Part shown: positions 21,398 to 34,573 of the stretch, piece after piece | How positions within the stretch are numbered: position 1 is the stretch's first letter | Layout: each line of letters starts with the position of its first letter | Source of the DNA: Pyrus communis | Lineage: Eukaryota; Streptophyta; Magnoliopsida; Rosales; Rosaceae | NCBI RefSeq assembly: GCF_963583255.1 | Contig: NC_084804.1 | Span: 19,846,061-19,910,060, forward strand | Direction of reading: 5' to 3' | DNA length: 64,000 bases | Notes under the pieces: generated by a model | Told to the model about the DNA's origin: nothing | What the model saw: the letters and a program-made list of their open reading frames with translations, nothing else | The model's database searches: none | Program-made: the position numbers and the translations under genes

Positions 21398-21559
21398 AAG
21401 AATAATTAAACCCATTTGAAACTACTCCCCATATTCAAATTCTTCTTGTCAGCAAATAGACCAATAAAATGTATTGTTACCTATTGGAATTTGATATCAA
21501 AAGTGAAGAATGAATCGATGTGTGTGAAGTAAAAAATAATTCAAAAAATTTTGGAGTTG

Positions 21560-22065
21560 ACATGTAGACTTTTACCAAAGATTGACACTAACCAAGTGGT
21601 AAATATTTAAGTAAATATGGGTGGCCTCATTCCTATAGATGCAATGATGTCAAAGAATACCATGTCTTGGTGGATGATTTACCTACAACAATCACTAGCA
21701 AAAAGGAGGATGTTTCATCTACAACAATCATTAATAGAAATCATTTTATTTGTACTTCACACCATTTGTTATAAATGGGTGTGGAGAGCTCATTTGTAAA
21801 CGCACAACCAAAGCACACACAAAAACCTTGGAGTTTGTCAATTCTACTCCTTTCTTATCCTCAATTCTCTCTTCAATTCCCATCGTCTATTTGAAAGAGC
21901 TAGCAGCTATATCAAAGCTAGAAAGAAGAGATAACGATAGTGAGAGTTATATTTGTACTCTTGTTATTTCAGATTATAAGAGAAGCCATTAATGCTGCTC
22001 CGAGGACGTATGTACACTTGCCAAACCTCGTAAATATTATATCTTATTTACTTTATATGTCACTG
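21560..22065 (+). mobile_element. LTR fragment, probably Copia
   Basis: TATA-like tataaatgg near 21770 and the downstream phrase ctccgaggacgtatgtacacttgcc...cctcgtaaat (21996-22032) are typical of plant Copia LTRs near the transcript end. Borders and target duplication not found. Confidence 0.4.
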
Positions 22066-22149
22066 GAAACATGTCGTTGATTTCACAACACAACGTCAAC
22101 AACCTCTCCTGCCCATAGCGAGGAGGAAAGTCAAAGGTACAAAGTCTTC

Positions 22150-22830
22150 AAGACTGAAGACAAAAACAATTTCCTAGGTTTTTGCCAAAATGAGATTTTG
22201 TTTGGCGGAGATGGCTGGTTCTCGAAATGGATTTGGAGCTGGGTTTGGATTTGAGTTCTGAGACAGTGGTGCATTGCGGGTTCTCCACCGTAAAGTTTTC
22301 TAAGTCACCTTTGTTGCGAACTCTAAGCATCATTGTTGCGATTCAACGGAGCAGTGGTGGTGGGGTTTTTTATGTCTGTTGAAGGGTAGTGGTAGGCGGA
22401 GGGCGAGGATTAGAATGGAAATCAGATTTCGAAAATGCATGGGACTTGGGTTTAAGGGAGGAAAGGTGGGGAATTGACAGAAACTTGGGAGAAGGGGGAA
22501 GGGGAAGAGTTATGGAAGTGGGAAACAGGGAGAAGTGGAAGGGGAAGAGTTATGGAAGTGGCAGACTGAGAGAAGCGAAGAAGTATAAGAGTGCTCAACA
22601 CTATACTGCAAAAGTGGACGACTTGATAATATCTTGAAAAGAAAAGAAATTAATTTTGACAAACTATAGTACTATTTTTATTACCATACTTCTTAGTCCA
22701 ACACTGCACCAGACGCTTTACTAAATCAGTGTAGCTTAATATATTACAAGCTAGTCCAACTTAGTCCCTGAAGTTAGTTTAGTTTAAGATAGTTTGATGC
22801 AACAAAACATCCGTTTAAATAATCACCCTC
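22150..22830. mobile_element. TIR element fragment next to PPR fragment B
   Basis: Starts near tttcctaggtttttgccaaaa, a word also found beside PPR fragment A, contains purine-rich G-rich sequence (gggaagagttatggaagtgg doubled at about 22500-22560), and ends with a region (agtccaacactgcaccagacgc...) whose reverse complement resembles the start of the elements at 13379 and 33468. No intact coding. Confidence 0.45.
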
Positions 22831-22991
22831 AAGTTAAAAAATTGGTTTAGTCCCAACTGTAGAACTTTAGAGAGGTTTCATTGTACCAATCAAATGAATT
22901 AGGCTGCAAATGATATGGTTCAGAAGCCTTTGGCCAAAACATATGAATATGACTTAGGAAGTATATTCCATATCATATTCAGTAGAATCAT

Positions 22992-24077
22992 ATTCCTCAA
23001 ACAATGAATCAAATGCATAACTTTCCACAAAGGTGTTGTAAGTGATCACATTTGGAGAAACCCCAACGTTCCTCATAAATGAGAATATATGTGCAGCCTC
23101 TCTCATACAACCTTTTCTACGATAGGCAAAAAATGACAGTGTTACACGAAATTATATCAGGCTTTGTCTCCTCTCCATTATCTCACTTAGAAACTGATCT
23201 AATTTCTCAAAATCTGAGCGACTGTATATATACATCAAACTATTGTAAGTTGTCAAGCTAGGAGTATACCCCATCTTGTTCATAAATTTCAAAATCTCAC
23301 TTGTCTTCGAAAACATCTGCCCCTTACCATATACTAATAACAATGCATTCAAGGTAGTTATGTCAAGTGAAAGCCTTTTTTTTCTCAGCTCCAAAAGGCA
23401 TTTTCTGTTTCCATCAAGTGGTCACTCTTACTAAAAACCTTTTACTAAAAACGAGAACAAGTGTCTTCAAGAGAACAACGTGGGGCTGAGTTATACCAGA
23501 GTATATTTCTTCAGCAAGAATATGCATGCGCTCAATTTCCTTGCCATTGGCATACATATGGAGCAAATAACTATATGTAAGCTCATTGGATTTGCAGAGA
23601 ATGGGCCATTCTGCATTTTGGCAAGTATTTTCTCAGACTGTTGCCAAAGCCAATCTCGAGCCAGTGCTACCAAAACAGCATTATAAAAGAAGAGGTCTGG
23701 AGTAACACCAGCTTCTAAGATTCTCTTATACACATTCATAGCTTGGTCGAAGAACCACACTGATTGTATGCACTGATTAGAGTGTTGAAAGTATCCCTCC
23801 CAGGTGCAAACCCTGCTTTCTTCATCACCCAGAACATTCCTGAAACTTCCGAGTCCATCCTGTTTTAGCCAAACACAACCAAAAGTGTGTTCCAAGTAAT
23901 TATGTTAGGGGTGCACTTACATATCTTAATCTCTTAAAAAACTTTCATCATTTCAGTAAAATTTTCTCATGTTACCATGCATCTTAATAATGGTGTTACA
24001 ACCAAAACTTTTCATCTAGTCAAAAACCCTCATTGCCGGCTCATCCTTCCCAACTTTCTCATATCCTAACAAAGCAG
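22992..24077 (-). pseudogene. PPR gene fragment B
   Basis: About 1.1 kb similar to 36995-38093 of the intact PPR gene, covering residues of about 388-753. Minus-strand pieces include RKKRLSLDITTLNALLLVYG (23152-23394) and AGVTPDLFFYNAVLVALARD (about 23650-23710). Frameshifts and stops are frequent, and the parent sequence at 37981-38010 is partly deleted. It ends abruptly where a dispersed repeat begins. Dead copy. Confidence 0.9.
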
Positions 24078-24545
24078 TAGGTAAGAGAATAAGTATGTGA
24101 TAATTGTGTTACCAGAGATATACCCTAGGAGAGTATATTTATACCAATCAAGGATATAAGACCCTTAGAATAGTAGAAACCTTATTAAACTGGCAAAATC
24201 ATAGAAGATATCTAGGGACGGATATTGCATCCTCTTAGGAGTGTGATTACTTGTGGTGCACGTCAATCATTAAATTGTAAGAACTCCAAAATTATAGCAA
24301 ACCTGTTGATTCCTTGCTGGAGTAGGTTTCCTCATTTTGCGGAACAAGCATGGTCAATGTCAGCAAAGTTGTCAGACTTCGCCCACTAATTCCGAAACAA
24401 GATTATGGTGGCATCATTGATCTATTTATTTATCTCTAAATTAGAGGCTGTTGAGTATATGACTGGACTTTTGAGGTATGAGTATTCTAATCCGCCTTAC
24501 TCCAGCCCCGGAAAATCATTGTCTCACAACGAGGTTTTAACGAGG
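24078..24545 (+). repeat. Dispersed repeat, copy 1
   Basis: About 450 bp, from gtaagagaataagtatgtgataatt to ccttactccagcc, repeated at about 61320-61740 with many substitutions in the same orientation. Shared words include tatttataccaatc, aggagtgtgatta, tcagcaaagt and gacttcgccca. It is probably part of a retroelement. No coding recognised. Confidence 0.75.
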
Positions 24546-24892
24546 CACCCATTCTAGAATGGTCATACCTTTATGTGTGTTTTACTTGCATCTTAAAGGC
24601 GTTTAGTTTTGAATTAATACAAGTTCTCATTTTTCTCCTTAGACTATGGGTTTTTTTCCTACACTGGGTTTTACAATAGCGAAGTTTTATGAGTTCTACT
24701 ACTTATGCATTCTTCCATTTGTTTTGAGACTCTCACTCCCTCATTGTGCCGACAACTTCATCAATTATTTTTATTTTATCGTTGAAGACCCAATGCGACA
24801 TTTTGTTTGAGTGTTTACACACTAAGAGAAAATGTGTGCAATCCTAATTTAGTTAGGAATGTGATTGTAATCCTTATGGGATTATATACTAT
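24546..24892. other. Unassigned spacer before the LTR element
   Basis: T-rich sequence with no recognisable gene or repeat ends. It ends in the target duplication actat (24888-24892) of the following retrotransposon. Confidence 0.4.
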
Positions 24893-26239
24893 TGTTTGCA
24901 CCCGATTTTACACTATCGGCCCGAGTAATCGAGGCCGTTGAATGAGCAGAATTGCAGACCGTTGAATGACAAAGTGGTTGAAATGATTTTAAATTATTGT
25001 TGAGAAATAATATTGTGATTTTAATCATGATATTATCTCTTAGTAAAATATTAAATTATGTAAACCTAATTTTTGTCTAAATCCCAATTGATTCGTAGGA
25101 TGATAGAGCATGGGCATACCGGCCTTCGTGCATGGTCGCGGCTGAATATATCAGCATGGGGGTTTTATTAAAATTGTTGGGATGCATGGTCTTCATGCAC
25201 GCATTGGTAACTTGTAGATGGGATAAGTTCCAATGGCAAATTGGATAGGTATCTGCAACATGTAGAACATCATGGCATTTTATCAAGAGTCCTAATACAT
25301 TACTGCATTTTTGGCAAATGGATACTGATTGGCAGAGATATTAATGCATGCATAAAGATAAGGATGCCAATTTGGATTTGGTCAGCCACGTGTGCTTGGC
25401 ATTGGTCAGCCATACATGCATATTATTGGCATATTTCAAAACGGGACGCTTATCAGCACAAAGAAATATGATCCTTGGCTAAAGGATAGGAGATATAGCA
25501 CATATCTAGATGCAATTCCACAAGATGGAATCCAATTAGGACTCTCCATGAGTATCAAGCCGCGCCAAGTAGTGGGATTTAATCTTCACTATAAATAGAG
25601 AAGGTTATGCAACATTCAAGCCTCTCCAATTCAACACACAAACTGCCTTGCGCAAACTCTCGCTCTATGCGAAACCTCTCAACAACCTTGAGATTTTTTT
25701 ATTTTCTTTTTCCGCTAACACATCTTCAGTTTGGATAAACAAGACTGTGAAGGCAACCGGTGACATCTGCAGTTTGGATAAACAGTATTGTTGCCGTAGA
25801 ATCAGCTGACCGCGGAGCACCTTCAGTTTGGATAAACAACACTGCGTCAAGGCCGACTGGTTATCTATCCAAGTCTCGGTCGAGAAGGATTTTCGAATCC
25901 TTATTGGTAGAGGTCATCTCATTAGCCTTCTCGGCAAAGTGAGGTGTTACAGGTTACTCCATTCGGCACATTGAAAGCCTTATTTGATATTGAACTTCGC
26001 AGAACTAGTAGCCTTATCTTCAGGCTCTAGAACCCGAAGGCCGAGACGTGTTCCTTCCTCAATCGCAATCGCAAGATCAAGAAGTCAATAGAGCGCCTAA
26101 CGCAACATCAACACATTTTACTCCTCAGCCGAGCTCGATCGACGAGTTGGCACGCCCCGCACACAACCGAATGACGTAGTTAGCTTATTAATTACTCGAC
26201 ATGTGCGCCACGTAGGCTTGGTAGTTTTTAGGTTCAACA
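24893..26239 (+). repeat. 5' LTR
   Basis: 1,347 bp, from tgtttgcacccgatttt to taggttcaaca. It holds a good TATA box (tataaata, 25590-25597), mutated to ctaaata in the 3' LTR, and three spaced copies of agtttggataaac (about 25728, 25770 and 25823). It retains 40 bp lost from the 3' LTR. Confidence 0.92.
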
Positions 26240-28151
26240 TTTTGGCACGCTCAGTGGGACCCAGTGCTAAAACTACAAAGTTCACATGATAGAGCAAGAT
26301 CTCATTCAGGTTCCATTGGACGAGATTTGGCGCCAAGTAAAGAATTGCTACAAGAAGAAAGCAAAACTCCTTGAGAAGTTGTCTAGAAGATGGGAGCAAT
26401 TTTCTGCTCCAGCCACAATCAAAATTCCGCCTAGAATAATTGTTAAGACAACCGAAGAAAAACCTAGGCCACCTATTTTTTTGGTCGAGACTAAAAGTTC
26501 GGTTGGCCTATAAGTAAAAGTTCAAGTTTCTGAGCCAAAAATTGACTTAGAAAATGATTCGTCAGAGTGCTCCAATGACAAACAAGGCCGAGACATAAGC
26601 CTATCCGAAAAAACCATGCCAATCGATATGATTATTGGCGATAAAGCCGATACAGAGAAATCCCATTCGACTAAGTTGTTCGAGTTAAAAGCCGAAATTG
26701 GCAAAATTATTATGCCTGGGGGGCTTAATAATTATTCAACGCATTCAACGGCTAAGAAGAAAAAATATTTCGCCAAGTTAAAAGTATTTGGAAATGATTC
26801 TTTATTCGGCCTAAAGCGAAATCAAATTGAGAATTTTGATATAAAAAGATCTCGGCTAGGAATAAAGCATCGTTGGCCTCCTCCTGATTATGGATCAGCC
26901 ACTTTTACTTTCGTTTGCTAAAATATATATATATATATATATAATGAATAAATTATTTTCTTAACCATTCGGTTTTTCAGCCGATACGTAAGAAAATAAA
27001 GGGGGCAACATTGTGTCATGCTAATTTACATTCAGTTAGGCTTTTGTCATTACCAAATACATCAGGATGCTTTTCACCGAATAAATATTTTTGTTGGGCG
27101 GTGAGGTTTGTTGGTTGGTATTCGGTCATACTGATTGTGTCACTCTAGTCTTCAAAATTACACTCGGCCGAGTCCCACACGTTTGGAAATATGATTATTG
27201 GGTCTCTACGTATGGTTGCACTTATTGAGAAGATGATATTATGCATGCATGGTGCCATGGTGGGCTCTCACCAGCGTTGAAAAAATATATGTTGGCATAT
27301 GTGGAGAAAGGTGATAAACTTCTTTGGTGGGGTGGTTGTACTTTCTTTAACTTTCTGCCATATATTTCTTCGACCATATATTTCTTCGACCGTAGCTTTA
27401 ATGATAGACTTCTTCGTTATCGACGACGATGTATAAAGTGTGCATAATGGCCTCGGACTTCAACATGCAATCGGTGGGAGTTGTCTTTCTTCCCAGACAT
27501 CAACGCCTCAGTTACTTTGCCTTGCTAAAAAAGAAAATCAGATTTTCATAGCACATGGAATCATACGAGGAGGTGGAAGTTCTTTATGTAACAAAATCAA
27601 GAGCAGGGGTAACAAAAGGATCATGTTCGCAGGGGGCGATGTGTGGTACGAACGACTAAACATTTCTACACTCGCCAAGAGATATATGCGTGAACTCATT
27701 CTTGCTATATTTGCACGCACCGACTCGGCAGCGGTTTAGGTGCTACCAAGAATCAGTTTTCTTGGCCTAGTTCTCTCGGCTGCCCATCTTTTTCTTGACC
27801 TAGTTTTCTCAACCCCGTTTGCAAGTTTTGTCTCTCAACCGTATGAATTGGTCGAGCTCGACCATAGTATAATTCGGCAAGGCAACGTTTGCAATAGGAC
27901 AAATCCCACCAAAGTGGAATCTCGGCCAAAAGGATGGCATGCATAAATTAATTATGGCATGCGAAGATTTAGTGATCATAATTCATTTGGTATTTGTATT
28001 GGCTGAGGGGACCATGATGTTATTTGGTTGTGATTTAATTATTGCCGAGAGAGATTTTTTCCGGCGATACAACGACATTTTATTGGTATAGATGATTAAT
28101 TTCCTTAACCATTCGGCTTAAAAGTCGAAGCTCAAGGAAACTGGGGGGCAA
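26240..28151 (+). mobile_element. Interior of the LARD-like element, relic gag-like frame
   Basis: Two adjoining open stretches, 26286-26513 and about 26513-26921 (separated by one TAA), give a Lys/Glu-rich, hydrophilic product: start MIEQDLIQVPLDEIWRQVKN, later FGNDSLFGLKRNQIENFDIK. I recognise no CCHC knuckle or pol motif. An (AT)n run is at 26923-26943. A second part, 27240-27950, holds only short frames. It may be a degenerate or element-specific ORF. Confidence 0.6.
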
Positions 28152-29459
28152 TGTTTGGACCCAATTTTACACTATTGGCCCGAGTAATCGAGGCTGTTGA
28201 ATGAGCAGAATTTCAGACCATTGAACGACAAACTGGTTGAAATGATTTTAAATTATTATTGAGAAATAATATTGTGATTTTAATCATGATATTATCTCTT
28301 AGTAATATATTCAATTATTTAAACCTAATTTTTGTCTAAATCCCAATTGATTCGTCGCGACTGAATATATCAGCATGGGGATTTGATTAGAATTGTTGGG
28401 ATGCATGGTTTTCATGCACGCATTGATAACTTGAAGATGGGATAAGTTCCATTGACAAATTGGATAGGTATCTGCAACGTGTAGAACATCAAGGCATTTT
28501 ATCAAGAGTCCTAATACATTACTACATTGTTGGCAAATGGATATTGATTGGCAGAGAGATTAATGCATGCATAAAGGTAAGGATGCCAAATTGGATTTCG
28601 TCAGCCACGTGTGCTTGCCATTGGTCAGCCATACATGCATATTATTGGCATATTTCAAAATGGGACGCTTATCAGCACAAAGAAATATGATCATTGGCTA
28701 AAGGATAGGAGATATAGCATATAGTCAGATGCAATTCCACAAGATAAAATCCAATTAGGACTCTCCATGAGTATCAAGCCACGCCAAACAGTGGGGTTTA
28801 ATCTTCACTCTAAATAGACAAGGTTGGGCAACATTCAAGCCTCTCCAATTCAACACACAAACTGCCATGTGCAAACTCTCGCTTTCCGCGAAACCTCTCA
28901 ACAACCTTGAGATTTTTTATTTTCTTTTTCCGCCAACACATCTTTAATTTGGATAAACAGCACTGTGAAGGTAACCGGTGACATCTTCAATTTGGATAAA
29001 CAGCACTGTTGCCGTAGAATCAGTCGAACGCGGAGCACCTTCAATTTGGATAAACAACACTGCATCGAAGCCGACTGATTATCTATCCAAGTCTCGGTCA
29101 AGAAGGATCTTTTTTAATCCTTATTGGCAGAGGTCATCTCATTAGCCTTCTCAGCGAAGTGAGGTGTTACAAGTTACTCTATTCGGCAAATTGAAAGCCG
29201 AATTTGATATTGAACTTCGCAGAACTAGCAGCCTTGTCTTCAAGCTCTAGAACCCGAAGGCTGAAACATGTTCCTTCCTCGGCCGCAGTCGCAAGATCAA
29301 GAAGTCAGCAGTGTGCCCAATGCGACATCAACACATTTTACTCCTCAGCCGAGCTCAGTCGACAAGTTGGCACGCCCCGCACACAACCGGAGGATGTAGT
29401 TAGCTTATTAATTACTCAGCATGCGCGCCACGTATGCTTGGTAGTTTTTAGGGTCAACA
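28152..29459 (+). repeat. 3' LTR
   Basis: 1,308 bp, from tgtttggacccaatttt to tagggtcaaca. It differs from the 5' LTR by many point changes and one 40-bp deletion after attcgt (about 28355), bounded by a gt microhomology. The amount of divergence points to an old, not recent, insertion. Confidence 0.92.
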
Positions 29460-29651
29460 ACTATCTTTTAGGTTGTGTCCTAATAAGATGTATTACTTGA
29501 AAGACAAAGATTTTTCATTTCTTACTACTATAAATAAAGCCACAATAAATTGAGATAATACACACCTCAAATTTCACTAATTCTCTCTTTTTTCTCTCTT
29601 GCTGCCACACGAACCTTCTTCCTCTATAATTATTCAGTTAAGTTTTTTTAT

Positions 29652-30337
29652 GCAAGCATCACTTGAACTTCTATGCATGTGCGATAATACCACCTAAACT
29701 TTCAATTTTCATTTTTTACCATATGGACTCTCTTAACTATTAGAATCAACCATTTACGTTACTTTCCATCCAACTTGCCGTTAAAACATGTCACTTGTAG
29801 TGGTATTTTCATCAATTAATTTCATGGGGTTGACTAGAATCAAATTGACTCCAAAATAATACTTCCTAAGTCAATATGGCGCCAAATTGGTGGCTTGTAC
29901 AATCTCAGTTCGACAGTTCCCTCCATAAGAGTTTGAAAAATTAATATTTGAATAAATTAAGGTGAACTACACACCACTTCCTGACCTACATAAGAAAATC
30001 ACAAAAACTCACTATAAATGAAAGACTAGATTTTTGCATAATTTTCACCTCAATTCTTCAACAACTCTTGCCAAAATCAAACCGGAAATCAACTTCTCCA
30101 TTTTCTTCATGACCACTCCGACACCGCTACAAAAAAATGCTTTTTGCCTTCATAAAAAGTGATTCCAGCGAACCCTAGAAAGTAATTGACAAAGATATCC
30201 CTCCACGTGAGGGGTGCCTGACATGCTTTAACAGCGACGTAGGTGGTAGATTCCAACCTTTAAGAGAGTTTAGTGGTAAAAATTAAAAAATTATAAGTGC
30301 AAGTAGTATTGACCCACATGCTTGATAGTTGAGGTGA
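29652..30337. mobile_element. Inverted-repeat MITE, about 690 bp
   Basis: The left end (gcaagcatcacttgaactt ... ttttaccatatggactctctt) is mirrored by the right end (aagagagtttagtggtaaaaatt ... gttgaggtgatacttgtg). The arms are about 85 bp and moderately diverged. The centre is AT-rich without coding. Target duplication not resolved. Confidence 0.6.
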
Positions 30338-30593
30338 TACTTGTGTAAAAATTCCATACAGTTATATAAGCCAACATCATTCGGAAAATTATAAGGGAAT
30401 TTTGTCATTCTAAAAAATAGTTGAAAAGTTGGTGTGAAAAAAGATGCTTCATCTCCGCAGAATGCCAGTAGCCATTGTCAAACATTTGCTAGGGAAGGAG
30501 TCAGATTTAGGTACTACAAACCCTATTTCCTGAGCTTCCTCAAGCAGCTCTACCGTCAGACCCATTTTTTGTAGAGAGTGAAGGGGTGAGAAA

Positions 30594-31569
30594 ATGAGCA
30601 ATGCAAGTAGCTTGGTTGCAGAGGCAGTGTGGAAGGCGATTGAGTCAACTCGTTCAGTCACCGACGATCAGCTCTCCGTGTTAGTCTCTACTCATCCCAT
30701 TTCAAATTCCCTTTTAATTTCGTTTGAATTAATTGTTCCAATTTGTGTTATTGAGTGTTTGGTTACTGGGAAAATTTCAGCCTGCATTTCTTGTTTGGTA
30801 AGAACTGGGAGAGATCAACGAGGATAGTGGATCAGAGTGGTATCAAGAGGGTTTTGGGTGAGCCCAGTGGACGTTCCATCTTTCAGGCTTAATTTTTGCA
30901 AATCAAATTCTGGGTTTGTTTTGCATACTTGTTTTGTTTTCCACTAGATTTAGTAGCTTGGATGAACATTACTTGAAATTTGGATGAAACTACTTGAATT
31001 TGAGCAAAAATTTGTTTGTTTTATGCTCTTGTTTAGCCAAAAAGATAAGAAACTTGGTCGCTCGTGTAAATCAAATCTGGAAATGAATCATGTTCGTTTG
31101 GGCTAAATAATCGTAAATTTATTTGATGTAAAGTGAAAAATGAAATCCCAATTCTCATTTTCTGTTGTCTGGTTAGGTCGTCGGAGAATCGCGGAGGAAG
31201 GAGGAGTACTTCTGCTTTGCCGAGCAGTATTGTGCTTGTTATTCATTCTTCTACGACACCATAAACAAAGGAGAGCAGCTTTGTGCGAGTGAGCTTCCTC
31301 TCTTGCTCATCCAAATTTTCAATTGATTGGAGCGTTATTCTAATCAATCTAATCTAAACTACGTGGAGGGATATTCGAACTTCCTTATCCATTTTTAAGT
31401 TGCTTGAAATAAAAAACGAAAAAAGTAGGAAAGTGTTGTAATTTTTACCATGTTTCTTGTTGTCCAGTGTAAGCATCAGTTAGCTGCAAGGCTTGCTGCA
31501 TCATTGGGAGCATGCATTGAAGTTAAGGTCTCTGATGAGCAGCTGGCTCTACTCCTTTCCAAACCCTGA
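30594..31569 (+). CDS. SWS1: SWIM zinc-finger protein, SWS1/ZSWIM7-like (Shu complex subunit)
   Basis: Four exons: 30594-30679, 30781-30886, 31177-31284 and 31468-31569; 402 nt, 133 residues. Exon 1 starts MSNASSLVAEAVWKAIEST; exon 2 gives HFLFGKNWERSTRIVDQSG; exon 3 has the first half of the SWIM motif, CACYSFFYDTINKGEQLC; exon 4 has the second half, CKHQLAARLAASLG, completing C-x-C...C-x-H. Plant SWS1-type proteins act with RAD51 paralogues in homologous recombination. Length is normal. Introns 2 and 3 begin with GC (gcttaa at 30887, gcgagt at 31285) and end with AG; no alternative GT donor keeps the frame. The fourth exon ends LALLLSKP. The stop lies 112 bp from the stop of the convergent PRISE gene. 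Confidence 0.88.
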
Positions 31570-31681
31570 AATGTTTGTACATGTTTTGCATGGCTACTTG
31601 TTTAACAACGCAAGCATGTATATCTTCCGGTTTTATTTTTTATTAAACATTTATTACAACAACGATTTTGTAACAAGAACA

Positions 31682-32956
<1,275 letters not shown>

Positions 32957-33467
32957 TTTTGTGTTGTTTCTGGTTCCTCCTCCCCACCACCGCTGCTACT
33001 CTCTGAGTATAATGATCATCTGTTATATTTGGGAGATGGGAATCTTATCTTCAAACTTTTGGGTGGTGATTATCCTTTTTTCGGTGGCCATTTATGTCCG
33101 GTTTTGCTGTCGTGTCAGTTTGGGACTGGTTTTGCCGTCACGACGCTTAGTTATTCACGTCCATTTTTCGGTGGCGCTTTTCACACGTTACGTTTAGTTA
33201 TTCACATCCTTTTATTTTTTCATTCATCACTATCAAATTAAATAAATAAAAAATAAAAGATATAATTAAACATTAGTACGTGAGAGATTAAAAATGATGT
33301 GTGTTTACTATTTCTTTTTATAAACTCATTCAAAAACAAAAAATTTGCATCGAGTGGAATATCCTACATCTAAAGACGCTAACTACGTAGCAGACTAATC
33401 AAATGAGCTAGCCAGCTAATTATAAGTTTGTCTATGATACAAAGCACAACTGCAAAAAATAAACTTA
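32957..33467. other. Upstream region of the PRISE gene
   Basis: Contains the 5' UTR/promoter of the minus-strand PRISE gene. An internal near-repeat (cttttttcggtggcc / catttttcggtggcg, with gttttgctgtc/gttttgccgtcacg) is seen at 33075-33185. No clear TATA chosen; no other gene seen. Confidence 0.4.
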
Positions 33468-34225
33468 GGGTGCGTTTGTTTACTTTCATGAGGACTGGAC
33501 TGGACCATACTACTTATTACAGCAGTCTCATGTTTGTTTCATGCTTGATTAAGTTTAATGAGATTAAAGAGGACTCAGCTCAACTAAAACCTTCACTAGA
33601 AGGTCTTAACGATAACCCCGAAAACAACGGGACTAGCTAAGATCGTGCACCGCTTCAACCTCGGACTTGTCCTTCACATGATTGACAATGGACCTACATC
33701 GCCGCCAATGGTCTTCGTGGAAACCCAAATCCTCAAAACACGAGATCTTTGTGAACCCAGTGGCTCGTAAGGAACACGATGAGGAGGCTCATGAGCCACC
33801 CGGTGCACTTGAAGGAATATGGAAGGCCGAAGACGCCGGCACCCACGATGGCAATGAAGATGTTGGCGAAGGTCTTGGATTGGGACGACAGTGGCTTGAG
33901 TCATTCATCTTTATTTTTTATTTGATTTGGGTTTTGATTTTGAGCTGGATTTTGATTTAATCTAGAATTGGCTTTTGATTTGATCTGCAACTGTGGAATA
34001 GGGGTCGGCTTTCGAGAGAGAGAACGAGATTTTTAAGAAAAAAAGAATTAAAAATAAAATATTAATACATATGATTAAATAATATAATATTAGAATTTGT
34101 TAATTCTCTTACTTCTTAATCTGACACTATATCAAACGCTTCATCAAGTCAATGTAGCATAATCAATTCTAAGCCAATCCATTTTAATCATCAAGCTAAT
34201 CTAGTCCGAAAAAATCCGGTTACAA
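33468..34225. mobile_element. TIR element (gtgcgtttgtttg family) with possible captured sequence
   Basis: Begins agggtgcgtttgtttac and includes gactggactggac..., ending in the inverted relative aatctgacactatatcaaacgc...aagctaatctagtcc (34115-34210). Same family as 13379-13780 and 22660-22830. The interior at 33670-33905 is GC-richer (accatcgccgccaatgg-like start) and open on the plus strand for about 90 codons; it could be a captured fragment. I do not recognise it. No transposase. Confidence 0.55.
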
Positions 34226-34348
34226 TATAATTCATAAAGTTAAACACATTTACATATCAATTTATTAAGCAAGCACTATGACAGCAAGTAGCATTAACAA
34301 CTATATATGCAAACAAGTCAAAGTACACACGTCAAGTTTGTGCCCGAA

Positions 34349-34553
34349 AAACCAGGATCAGGATACTCTCCTGATCTTTGTATGGGGATCCTCATGACCA
34401 AGAAGTGTGGACCGTTGGATGAAAATCTAACGGCTATAATTATTATAACTTTAAAGGGACCCCTGTTTGTAGCCGTTGAATTTTCATCCAACAGCCCACA
34501 CTTTTTGGTCATGAGGATCCCCATACAAAGATCAGGAGAGGATCCTGATCCGA
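34349..34553. mobile_element. Foldback MITE, about 200 bp, copy 1
   Basis: Nearly perfect hairpin: the left arm atcaggatactctcctgatc...tatggggatcctcatgacc is mirrored by ggtcatgaggatccccata...gatcaggagaggatcctgat. The centre holds gttggatgaaaatc and ttataactttaaaggg. No coding. Confidence 0.85.
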
Positions 34554-34573
34554 AAAACCAAACAGAATCCTCT

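Larger units (their letters stand above)
20010..21530. repeat. Relic 5' flank of the LRR kinase family, distant copy
   Basis: Diverged copy of 1985-2540, split by two hAT-like MITEs (20087-20431, 20867-21397). The shared phrases run in the same order and orientation: gatgattcc, ggaaccaaat, ccctgaagccaccactc, tggacaacac, ctagtaaagt, cactcaaaga, gtccttt/gaaataat and aaacccatttgaaact. No LRR or kinase sequence follows within the next kilobases, so only the flank was duplicated or survives. Confidence 0.6.
24893..29459 (+). mobile_element. Complete non-autonomous LTR retrotransposon (LARD-like)
   Basis: Two LTRs of the same orientation (24893-26239 and 28152-29459) bound a 1.9-kb interior. The target duplication actat is perfect (24888-24892, 29460-29464). 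Just after the 5' LTR lies a conserved primer-site region (ttggcacgctcagtgggac), and just before the 3' LTR a purine tract (aaggaaactggggggcaa). The interior has no recognisable protease, reverse transcriptase, RNase H or integrase, so it must have depended on a partner. The primer-site style suggests Gypsy; the lineage is an inference. Confidence 0.92.
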
